A stretch of DNA of 44,886 nt from Chloromonas sp. AAM2. Its lineage: Eukaryota > Chlorophyta > Chlorophyceae > Chlamydomonadales > Chlamydomonadaceae. This document shows positions 1-9,885 of this stretch, piece by piece. The stretch covers positions 1-44,886 of the forward strand of contig QAXH01005595.1 of NCBI GenBank assembly GCA_004335635.1, in the 5' to 3' direction. Below the pieces are notes generated by a model, which saw nothing but the letters and a program-made list of their open reading frames with translations, did no database searches and was not told where the DNA came from. The translations under genes were made by a program, and so were the position numbers. Position 1 is the first letter of the stretch; every line of letters begins with the position of its first letter.

Positions 1-2382
1 TGCAACGTGTGCACTTTGGGAGGTCAAAAACTGTGTACCAGTCATTTTGCAACATACTGTGTGCACTTTGGGAGGTCAAAAACTGTGTACCAGTCATTTT
101 GCAACATACTGAACGCCTCCGTGGCCGTGCTCTGCCCCTGTCCTGGGTCACCGCCCACCTCAGCCTGCCCGGCCCCTCAACTCAGCTGACCATCCTCATC
201 AAGAAGCACTGCTGGTTCAGTTCTCAGTTCGTCAGAGCACTGCAGAGGGACGTGCCTGCGCTGTGCAGCTTTTTACTGGGGTGTCTAACAAACAAGCTGC
301 AGCTAGCTCGCCTGTTCCACAAGGCCAAAGTTCCTATGACTGAGCAGCAGGCCAGCACTTGGAAATCACGTGCACTTGTGATTTTGGCAGTTCTGGCAGT
401 GAATGTGCAGCCCGATGTGAAGGAGAGGTGGTCCCTGGCCATGGCAGCTGGCTCACCTGAGAGCTGCCTGGTCCAGGCATCAGAGTGCCAGTGCAACTTT
501 CCAGCTCCTGTCCGAGCAGCGCTACAACGCTTGGCGGCCCAAAGAGGTGAGTCCGACAATGGGCAACATGCTGGACAATCCACAGTGATACTGGCGGCCT
601 TGGTGGATGAGGCAAGGCGTGAGAGTTCAACAACACACATCCACCGAATACACCACCACAGTGTGCAATCAGTTCTACATTAGATAAGGCCTGAGATCTG
701 GCACGGTGCTCAGTCAGGCAAGACTTAGCAGCTGCGAGTTGAGATGGCGACAAGGTCTCCACATAATGTATCTGCTTGCAGACATTACCTTGGAGCGAGT
801 GTCGGAGGCTGTGACATCTATCTTGCACTGCCTGCATGATGAGGTGGTCGTCCTCCAGGTAGCTCAAGAGGCCGCAGTCAAGGGCGGTATGTTTCCGTCA
901 GCCAGGCACGTGGTGGTTCAGAAGCAGTTGGACCCGCGCAACACAAGCACGTGTCCAACCTCTACATGCGTGTTCACACTTAAAACGCTGTTTCGGCACA
1001 GCAAGGGCGTTGAGCGGCATCGCACGCGGAGTCCGACCGGCGGTCTGCTGCGCCGCCTCCCCAGGCTGTACGGGCTAATGAGGAATTTACCGTTCCCACT
1101 GCGGAAGCTGCCAAGGAGGCAACAGACACAGCTGCACGCCTGCTGCAAAACCAGTTGCACAAGCCCGGTGTACTCAAGGGGCTGCAGGCTTGGGCTAACA
1201 ATGCCTGCCTGGCAAGCCGACAAAAGCTGCCGACAGCGGTGACACTGTGCCTGGAGGCGCGACGAGCGTTTGCAGAAGTCGCGATGTACGTCGGCCCTGT
1301 TTGGCGCATCCTGTATGGCCGCCCTTCTACCATGGCAGAGATAGCGGCTTGTGCTTTCGTGGACCTTTTCCTGGGACGTGTCTGCAACGCGCAGGTCGGC
1401 AGTGCCTGAAGGCGTGCATAAATGTGATTAGGTGCTTGCATTGATGATGTACAGACCTGCCTGCCATCGTACCAGATGCGCCTTGTGCTTTGTCCCCTCT
1501 TGTTCTAGATCCTTTGGGCCCGCCGACGAGGCCATGCCTTGCTCGGGCTGAATCCCCGCGGGCCTCGCTCGGGACTCTTGCAACCCAGTTGCCTGCTCTT
1601 CGACAGTCTCTGACAGCGCGTCTACGAAACAACAATGCCGGCATCTGCCTGGAGGACGAGGAAGATGATCCCACTGGTGGCATGGACGCTGCGGGCTCTG
1701 CTCGCCATGCACGAACGCCGTCACAGCAGGTGGAGGAGCTACTGCACATAGCGGAGAGGATGCAGCAACAAGTGAAGGAGCTGGAGCCACTGCTAGATCC
1801 CAGGTGAGAGGCATTTCTCAGCATCGCGTGGACTGCTATGGCTCAGATAACTGGGTTGTGGTGCAGCACTGCATCTGCATCTGTGGCAAGAGCTACCACA
1901 CAGTTCAAAGTACAGCCCACGTGTGGCGCATAGAGAACACGTCTTGTGACGTTCAGTCAGTATTCGCCCCCATGAAGTTTCTGGACCGTTCGCATGCTCT
2001 CTCACGTACTCCTTGGTATGGCCTTCACGGACTGATAGTTCTCGTGATTTCGCTTCCAGCTTTCGTGCGTCGATCTTTTGCCTTTGTGTTCTTCCTTGCT
2101 CAGGGCAGGCCTATGACGGTATCCGGCCTTGCCTCATGCATGGCTTGCTAGCGTTGCTCTTGGTGCAAGTGTGCTCGCCTGCTTTAATCTATGTTTATCA
2201 CTGTTACCCATGCCCATTGCCGCAGGAATCCTGCTCATGCAGCAGCAGACTTGACGTGGCTTGAGCAGAGCGCGTTGCAGCCTCTGGAGGCATTGGTGCA
2301 TCACGCCAACAAGGGAGATTTTGCGACGCTGCTAGATACTTCACAAATGAAGGGCACCTCAACTGCTGGAGGCAGGCGTTGA
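1..2382 (+). CDS. 3' part of an unidentified alpha-helical protein gene (partial, multi-exon)
   Basis: I do not recognise this protein. The window begins inside the gene. The best supported exons are about 186-546 (possibly starting at 163; donor GAG|GTGAGT), about 706-886 (less sure), 1065-1377, 1509-1803 and 2226-2382, which ends at TGA. The last three chain in phase: 1377 ends in phase 1, 1509 opens with two bases, 1803 ends in phase 2 and 2226 opens with one. The link between 886 and 1065 is not in phase, so an exon is missing or wrong. The encoded segments are Leu/Ala-rich and helical (for example CSFLLGCLTNKLQLARLF), as in HEAT-like solenoids. They are followed by an acidic linker (LEDEEDD), a short coiled-coil-like stretch (IAERMQQQVKELEPLL) and a basic tail ending AGGRR. 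There is no catalytic motif, membrane segment or targeting signal in the visible part. Confidence 0.5.
7..111. repeat. 52-bp tandem duplication
   Basis: Two consecutive copies of a unit containing GTGCACTTTGGGAGGTCAAA follow one another with a period of 52 bp. They lie at the extreme left edge, upstream of the first recognisable exon and probably inside an intron. More copies may lie outside the window. Confidence 0.85.
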
Positions 2383-3815
2383 GTGCCAATGTTGCTTACT
2401 ACCCTCGGATCACAGTTACTTTTGGCCACATGCCCCGCCAATAACGAAGTTTTATCATGTCAACTACGTATGTTCCTGTGCATTGATTGATGACACAAGC
2501 CAACAATTCTTGCCACTTGCTCAGACTCGTGTCACGTTCTCAAGATCATGCTCAACTACTGCACCATTGCAATACCTGTCCACGAAGGTTGCAGTTCTGC
2601 TCTGCTTTCCCTCGACATGTTAGGTGCTTTGTGGTTGTACGTTTGCTTTTCTGGCTGGTTGACGTACAAGTACAGTGACTGTCCCTTGATCCGACCAAAT
2701 TCCATTACGCTATCCACGCGTCGATCGATCTTTGCGGTCGGTCGGAAGTAGGGACTATCACTGTACTGACAAGTTGCCCTACGTTCCAACCAAACTGAAC
2801 CGACTCGCGTTTGTGCCTTGTATTGCTTTGGGATGCGTCAGGGTATGCCATCATAGGCGTCAATTGATTACCAGCGATCTCAGTGACTGGGATCTGGTCC
2901 TGTTGAGGTGTAGTTGTAACTTCAGGTGTTTGAGGTTTGTCTGCCCAGAGCAGTGCTCAACCAACCCAGCAGACCAGCAGACCAGCCAAACACTAGACGG
3001 GCCACAAACCTTGTTTGCTTTACACGCTTTGGATGTAACATCCTCAATTGATAGGCTGGGCTCTGCCGGCTTGGTGAGGCTGGAAAAAAGCGCTTATAGC
3101 CGAAACTGGCATGGAATACGCATTTGCACTATGGGTCACTATGGGCTGGTGATGGTGAACTGGCATAAGCCGAGCACTCACATGAATATCAGCATACTCA
3201 ATGACATACTCAATGTGCTAGTCATTGGCATGAAATTCGCAAATTACATTAGGGAGCTGGTCACGTTGCGATCACGTGCATGTGTCTCAATGCTAATCTG
3301 GTGGTCATACTCTAGCTTCTGTGCTGCTGCTTCCTGTTTTGCTCGTGCTCTGTGTGCTGGTCGACTGTGCTCCTCCTTTGGCCTTTTTCGCTTCCAATTC
3401 CTCCAGTAAGAAATGCTTTGGCGCCTCGTCGCAATTCTTGTTTATCTGCATCCAGCGCCAGCGTCACAAACAGGTTGCAACAGCATCTCGCCTAGGAATT
3501 GCAACAGTGGAACACGAACACAAGTCCCACACACTACTGGTTAGGGGGGGTGGTTGGATATGGCATGGCGTTCCAGGCTGCAATAGAACGCAAGCCAGTA
3601 CCACGGTCCTGATGACCAGTAGCCGTGTTTTTGTCTCCTGGCTGTCCATGTTGACCCTGTGCTGTTTACTCCTGCCCTACGAACACTGCTTCACTGTCTC
3701 TGTTCCTCGTCCCTTGTCCTTGCCCTCAACACCCCATACCCACCCGCGCTCGCCACATTGTCAGCTAGGGCATTGACTTTGATGTTGTTGCTAAGGGTCA
3801 GTGGTGACCAGCAGG
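2383..3815. other. Intergenic region between convergent genes
   Basis: No coding exon could be supported here on either strand. The region separates the stop of the unidentified + strand gene (2382) from the stop of the - strand HPAT-like gene (3816), so it should hold two 3' UTRs. A TGTAA motif, the usual green algal polyadenylation signal, is at 2915-2919 on the + strand, and another is at 3244-3248 on the - strand. Both are more than 500 bp from the stops and are only candidates. ORFs of up to 225 codons here show no family motif or exon structure that I recognise. Confidence 0.45.
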
Positions 3816-6800
3816 TTACCTGCAATTTCCCTTCCCCCGTGCCCCCACTGAGCAGTCCTCCCAGAACTGAATGCCATGTAACCAACATCTCCCTGACGCC
3901 CTGTTCCACTGTCTTGTCCTCACCTTCCCTGTCTTCTCATACTCTGGCCAGCAGGGTATCGCATCAGTGGCCTCATTGAACGAGTTGATGAGGGCCCTGA
4001 CCAAATCATTCTTCATGTTGACGGGCGGGTCGCCCATGTGTCGGGGCACGGGCTTACCGCCGTATGACCGCTTGTCAAATCGCCAGGCACCAATCTTGCC
4101 CGGTGTGAATTCGCCTGGGGCACACGGGATGCAAGTGAATGATAATCGTTCCGGAAGGGCAGAGAGTGGAAAGCGATAGCATGGGGTTTGGTGAGTACGA
4201 TGTTGGCCACAAGTGGGGTCCGTTTGCATGGCTCAGTACATACTTTGTTGCACGGGGCTCAGGTTCAGTTCACTTGCAACACATACAGTGGCAGGGTCGC
4301 ACAGGCCGCCCAGGGGAGCCCAGGCACTGGTTGGACTGTACGCAGGTCACGCAGGCTGTCCAGGCAAGCACGAGCTGGAGACACCAGTACGTGTGGAAAG
4401 TCAAAGGCAACAGGGACAAAGAGGCGAGAAACACGATGACAGTGACTAATGCTATGCTGGGTCATTGCGGATGCTCCCTGAAAAGAGCAAAGCAAACAAA
4501 CAAACAAACAAACAAACAAACAAGGAAAGAATACGCACATTCCCACACACCACACACACAAACACGTTTCCAGGCCACAGAAATACCACTCCTTGCTTTG
4601 ACTCGCACCTGTCAGCTTGTAGTCCATGCCGTACGTGTAGTGCAGGATGTAGAAAGGCTTGGTCGCTGTCATGTTCATGTTCATGTCCCACGGAGGCTGG
4701 GCCATCATGTTCAAGAACAGGTCGAACTTCTTGATGCCCGCCAGCCAGGCAGCAATGGTGAACCCATACATCTCCTGGACCCAACCCCACGCCTGCGCAC
4801 GGACAGACACACACATACACATGCTTGAAGTATCTGGATCGCGTCATGCTAGCATTGCAGCAAACCCAACCAAGGTGTCGTTTTCTATCGTTCACCCTCT
4901 CTGTACCTCATGCTTACTCATACAAGCGTGGCTTGTGTTCGACTGTCCAACCACCACCACATGGTTCCACATTCCCATGCACGCAGATGCTACGTTGGCA
5001 CTGCCTCGTAACATCACTTGCAACCATACAGCCTGTCTGGCATTTGGCTCAGCCAGTCTGGCGCCTGCTTGACAGTTGACGCCCACCTTGTACCTCTTGC
5101 TTCCTTTCACTTCCTTCTCCTTCTGAGTATCATTTCACTCCTGAAACTCGCCCTTCCATCTTTCCCCTCGTCTTCTTTTGCTTCGTTCCTGTGCCCAATC
5201 CCTAGCCCTCCACACACCTGGTTTGCCTCAGTATCCTTGAAGATTGCGATGGATGTGTTCATCCAGATGGGCATTGTCCTGGCCATGTCGTCCCACGTCA
5301 TGTAAGTGGGGCTGTTGCCTATGGGCGCGATCTCCTCCAGCTGCTTGCGGGAGATCTGACCCGTGAACTTCATGGTGATGCGCGAGTGCTCGGGCTTGGC
5401 CGGCTCGATGTAGAAGAAGGGAAAGGCAGCTGCATGGGGGCACACGCAAGAAGGAACAGAGGCAAAATCAGAGTTTACGCAGGTGCAGGGAGGCTCAGGC
5501 GAGCAAGATGGGTCAGAAGAATGGTCACGGGTGTACCGTTTGCCTTGCGTATGGTTGCTGCATTGTTGCCTTGTAGTGTATATGCGCGAGTGTGAGAGCT
5601 TGTGCTGCAGGAAATATCTACTGGATGAAGAATGAATAAAATGACGTATGAATGGCATGCAAGCAGGGCAGGTTGAGGAAGAGTGGACTGGTCATGAGTG
5701 CTTTGGTTGCCTTGCGGTGAATTGGCACATGTGTGCAACAGTGACGCGGGAGTGTGCGCATGTTGTGCATTGTGCATAAGTCAGTGTTGTCTGGTACACT
5801 GAACGTGTTGGGGGGGATTTTACAGCTTGCACTCTTCTGTCAGATCCTCTTTTGCACTACTTTGCCAGCCCTGCAGAGTCCGATGCCAAGTAGTGATGTT
5901 TGCCAGCCCTGCAGTTTCCAATGCCAAGTAGTGATGTTTGCCAGCAAGAGGCCTGGGATGCCCGCTGCCCATTTCCCCAGTTTGCACAGAGTCCCTCTTG
6001 CACATGCTGTGGACGAGCTGCCGGCTCAGGCGGTCTGATAGGACCGACAGATCGTCCCCCTTGGAATCTCTTGTCAGGAGCTCTTCTTTGGCTTAGGCGT
6101 GATAAAGAATCACCCATTCTCGTTGTTTGTACCTGGCCTGTCGCCTGTCATGAAGTTGGGCAAGGGCCTGAGGAACACATGGTCCGGTTCCGACATGAGC
6201 ACGTAGCGCTCCGGGATCTTGACCTTTTGCACCCACTGAACAAACGCATAAGGCCGGTTCAGCACAACGTACCTGCAAGCATTCAACAGACACAAGGCAG
6301 GGTTCGGAATCAGCCGCCTCCTTTGCCTCGTCTGCCTAACAGAGAAAACCGACAAACAGCCGTGTTCAGAGACTGTGTATGATCCTTTCCTTGTATGTCT
6401 GAGGACTTGGCAGTCCCAGTGTGCTCACCATGGGTGCGCCACCGTGTCTTGTACCCATTCGCACCTAGCATCGCCCCTGCTTCCAGCCCTTGCAGCCCCT
6501 GATGCCAGCCCTTAGTCTTGCAGCCCTTAATAAGTACTGGGCCCTAGTCTTGCGGCCCCTGCTTCTGACCTCTGAGGACAACCTTGAGTGGCTTCTTTCA
6601 CCTGGCAGCGCTCTCCTGCCCCCCCCCTGCTCACCACGAGTGTTCTACCATGTCTTGCGGCAGGGGGTCCACCACAACAGTGGGTATTTCGTCGACCAGG
6701 TCGTCCGCAGCGCCCGAGTGCAGCAGGCGTGTGAAGCCGCCCATCTCGCAGCCGCCGGCCTTCTCGCAGATCGACTTCTGCTTCTTGTACCTGAAGAAGC

Positions 6801-9466
6801 GCAGCGCAGTGCATCAACAGGATAAGTGTATTTAGGTCACTATTGCATATGCCAGACTAGCTGAGTCAGCTAAGTACGTGTTGGTGTGGATCAATAGCAC
6901 GTGGTGTGATGTTAGTAGTGGTATGATGACAAGAAATGAGCCTGGATACTATACAGACGAGAGCACTGCTGGAAATGAGGGCAGCGCAAGCAGATTCGCA
7001 AACAGAATGTAACTCGACTGGACCTGCGACTGGTGTACCAACGACTGGTGTTCCGCCCTGGTGATTACCCTGTCGCTCACCAGTAGTAATGGATGCGAGC
7101 TTGCCAGTGCACGGCAGCGCCCTGGGCCGAGGTGACAATGTGAAACCGCCGCGATTCGGGATCAGCGACCTGCGCACAAGCACCCAGGACAAGATGTGTG
7201 CATTACAGCCTCGCCAAAACATGCTTTACATTCATTTCATTTTTGCATCATCTTTTCCTTGGGGCATTTGGCCCAGAGTAATGCTCTCGCTGAGTGTGCT
7301 CAGCAAGGTAGCACCGCCTATGATCGGATTCCAACCCAAACCATGTCTGCATCAAACCATGTCTGCATGATAGCAATGGCCCATAGCCAGATTCACCCAG
7401 GGGTACTAGTTAGCCTGTGTCCTGCCTTGAGTGTGTGCCACGTCCCCTAGCATTCGTGCGAGATCACACATGCCTGCGATTCAAGTGGTGTGCTCTGCGA
7501 CCCTCAAGTGCTGTCCATGTTTGGCTGACTTGCTAACACACTTGCACAGTGCAGATGCAAGCTTATGGGTGATAGCCCCTTTTCCATCCTGGGGTGCAGC
7601 CCCTTGCCTGACCTTCTTGTTGGTTGAGGGGTCTGCTGTGATGTCCACATCCAGTGTGCCCGAGGTCCATGGCACAGCCGGGCCCTGCTTGGCAGGCCTG
7701 CTCGCCTCAGGGTGGGCCTAAGGGCAAGGGAAGCAACAGCGTCAGGGCAACGATGCATCAGGACAATGGCGTGAGCACGTGTGCAGCTAGAACTCTGTTC
7801 AGAGCTTGAACGAGTCACAAGCAAGCCCAGTGCGGTAGGTCGAGTGCAAACTACTACCAGCGCATGCCTGTCTGTGCGCATGGGGATCTCGAAGGCAGGT
7901 GCACATGCATGGGTGCGAGCCATGCACTAGAGGGATGTTCCTGGACTAAACAAGTTTGCTGGCTGCAGCACACTAATGAAATGCCCCTGTAGAGGACTGA
8001 CGAGCAGATTGTACCATTGTCCCAGAGACTCCCCACTCCCACAATAGTGGTGGCACTGCTGTAATAACCGTGTGCCTGTCCTGGAACTCTGGCAGCCTTG
8101 AAATTCAAGATATTGCAGCAAGCGCAGCTCTTTTCGCTGCATGTTGGCATCGGCACCTGTCATGCAGCCCCCGACAATTCCCACAGCGCCCAGGAGGCCA
8201 GATTACAGCTCTGGGTTGCTGGCTGCACAAATGCTGCTTAATGTGTAGCTCCCTTCCAACTATGCCTGGGCGCTGGCTTGAATTGTCTTGCCATGACCAT
8301 CAAGAACTGGCTGTTGGCTGGACACATGCTGTTTGCTGTATAGCTCCCTTCCAACGCTGCCTCGGCACCTGCTCCTTCTCACGTGCATCCCAACCTGTGT
8401 TGCCATGGTTATCCTGAGCTGCCCTTCCTCTGCTTACCAGGTGCTTGAGCCAGCACTGCATGTAGTTTTCCTTGCAGAGATCCTTGTCGCCGCACCACAC
8501 AAACACTGCAGTATGTAAGCATGCATGCACATGTTCTGAGTCCCGTCCTTACTCATATACAGACTAAGCGTAACCCTTGAAGCCAAGCTATCATTCACAT
8601 TCTGTTGCATGCATGTCATAAGTGATGATTTGACGTCAGACGCTTAGGCAATCACATGCACCAACGCACTCGTGCATGGCACGCAAGCTAAGTGCATAAT
8701 TTGCAACATCAACTGACAACAAGTTGCTTGCCCAAACAGCTGCATGGAAGAGGACGACAGCTGCACGCTATTCACAGCTGCATTTGATGTCAGAGCTGCT
8801 GGATGCGGTGGCTGTTGTTCTGGTGATAGTACCCACCGTTGCACTCAGGGTCTTCAGGAGATTTCGGCTTGTGGTTGCGGCATGCATCACAGCAATGCTC
8901 AGCTGAGTCTTGCTTGTTCTGCGAGCCCCAGACTACCACATCTCCCCACAGCCTGAAGACAACAAGGGCCAGACGAAGGGTCTGACAGCAGCCTGGCCAC
9001 CACATCTGGTGTTCTGGAACAGGCTAATCACGAGCTTTAGAGTCCACTGCAAAACCTACTCGGTGTTCGGGTAGAAGTAGCACTTATGAGCCGAAGAGGG
9101 CGTAGTTGCAAGTGGTTTGACAATGTTGACTGTGGCTGGAGCCAGCACCACTGCAGACTGTTGTTGTCTGTGTTCATCTGCAAGCGCTTGCCCACCAAGA
9201 TCGTCAGTTGGCAGGTGGCGAGCTGTGCAACAACGTCATTCCATTGGCCGAGCGGAGCATCCTGCCGGAGCATGGGATCAGTATCCACCTGCTTTCTTTG
9301 GCAGTGTGACAGTCGAGACGGGGTTGGCTGTTCCACTGGACCTGGCCAGAAGCCCTTTCCTCTCCTGCTCCGCGTGCTGCACTGACAAGCTATGCAGCTC
9401 CGATAGACTGTACAGGGTTACAAGGGTTGTGAAGGCCGCTACTGCGACGACGAATCGTGTATTCAT
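3816..9466 (-). CDS. HPAT/SERGT-family glycosyltransferase with N-terminal PAN/apple-like module
   Basis: Probable Golgi type II glycosyltransferase of the family containing plant hydroxyproline O-arabinosyltransferases (HPAT, GT95) and algal peptidyl-serine galactosyltransferase, which modify extensin-like glycoproteins. Exons in transcript order: 9289-9466, 8837-8941, 8438-8505, 7613-7717, 7081-7169, 6635-6790, 6133-6272, 5218-5429, 4609-4792, 3816-4114. All phases close, giving 511 residues. Residues 1-25 form a hydrophobic signal anchor (FVVAVAAFTTLVTLYSL). Residues about 60-150 are Cys-rich (EHCCDAC, CNVFVWCGD, QCWLKHL, then VPWTSG), like PAN/apple modules of green algal proteins. Family motifs follow: MGGFTRLLHSG, VVVDPLP, YVVLNRPYAFVQW, MSEPDHVF (262-269), FPFFYIEP, IAPIGNSP, LHYTYGMDY and RFDKRSY (425-430). 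The donor ligand (arabinose or galactose) cannot be told by eye. A strong alternative donor at 3924 makes the last 36 residues doubtful. The exon 1-2 junction is the weakest splice. Confidence 0.88.
3841..3880. repeat. Dispersed repeat copy inside the HPAT-like terminal exon
   Basis: A roughly 40-bp segment containing GAGCAGTCCTCCCAGAACTG recurs with a few mismatches at 30532-30572 and more weakly at 33549-33580, both in introns of the SEL1L-like gene. Here it sits in the 3' tail of the last exon of the HPAT-like gene, beyond the conserved enzyme core. The C-terminal residues read from it are therefore probably repeat-derived. Confidence 0.7.
4493..4523. repeat. (CAAA)n microsatellite
   Basis: Seven perfect CAAA units plus a partial one, inside the last intron of the HPAT-like gene. 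Confidence 0.95.
5861..5944. repeat. 38-bp tandem duplication
   Basis: Two copies, plus the start of a third, of a 38-bp unit beginning TTTGCCAGCCCTGCAG. The copies start at 5861, 5899 and 5937. The array lies in an intron of the HPAT-like gene, and the copies differ at about three bases. Confidence 0.85.
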
Positions 9467-9885
9467 ATTGCCAAGGGTCTGATCGCCCTAAGTGCTCGTC
9501 AAGGCGAACCAGGGTTAGCTTGTGGTTTGATATTATATGCCAACAAGGCAAGCAAGTGCTGCCGCCTGGAGAGGCGAAGCTGCAATCAAGGTCGCGTTGG
9601 ATCCTGACCCAGAGTCATTGTCTCGTTCCTGCTATGCAGATCTTAACCTTGGGCATCACAGAGCAGCAGAGGGATGTCCGACGCAGGTTTTCTTGCGCAA
9701 TTGCGGTCGATTGTCCTTTCACGTGCCAAGCTTGCATTGCGGTTTTCTTACGGAGCGATGGCTGGCGGCAATGGCGACGGAGAAAGATTTTCTGCCATGC
9801 GCAATTTTGCCTGAAACAGGCACATTAGAAATGCTGAGCTAGTTGGGTGGCCGTCAGGCAGCTAAAACCGCAGTTGCCACGCAGC
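9467..9885. promoter_or_regulatory. Short divergent intergenic region (candidate bidirectional promoter)
   Basis: This stretch of about 420 bp separates the ATG of the - strand HPAT-like gene (9466) from the first in-frame ATG of the + strand ISE2-like gene (9886). It must hold the 5' UTRs and core promoters of both unless undetected upstream exons exist. I saw no clear TATA box. An in-frame TGA at 9835-9837 upstream of the ISE2-like start limits N-terminal extension in the same exon. Shared regulation is inferred from geometry only. Confidence 0.55.

Noticed and set aside
186..546. Possible FANCD2-like C-terminus
   Set aside because: A loose resemblance in spacing (K.C, RDV..L, L..L..K.K) was seen, but more than 250 further coding residues follow in downstream exons, unlike FANCD2. 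The match is too weak to name.
4139..6825. Several + strand ORFs of 90-230 codons across the HPAT-like gene
   Set aside because: They overlap conserved - strand exons and cross (CAAA)n and tandem repeats. None shows splice structure or a family motif.
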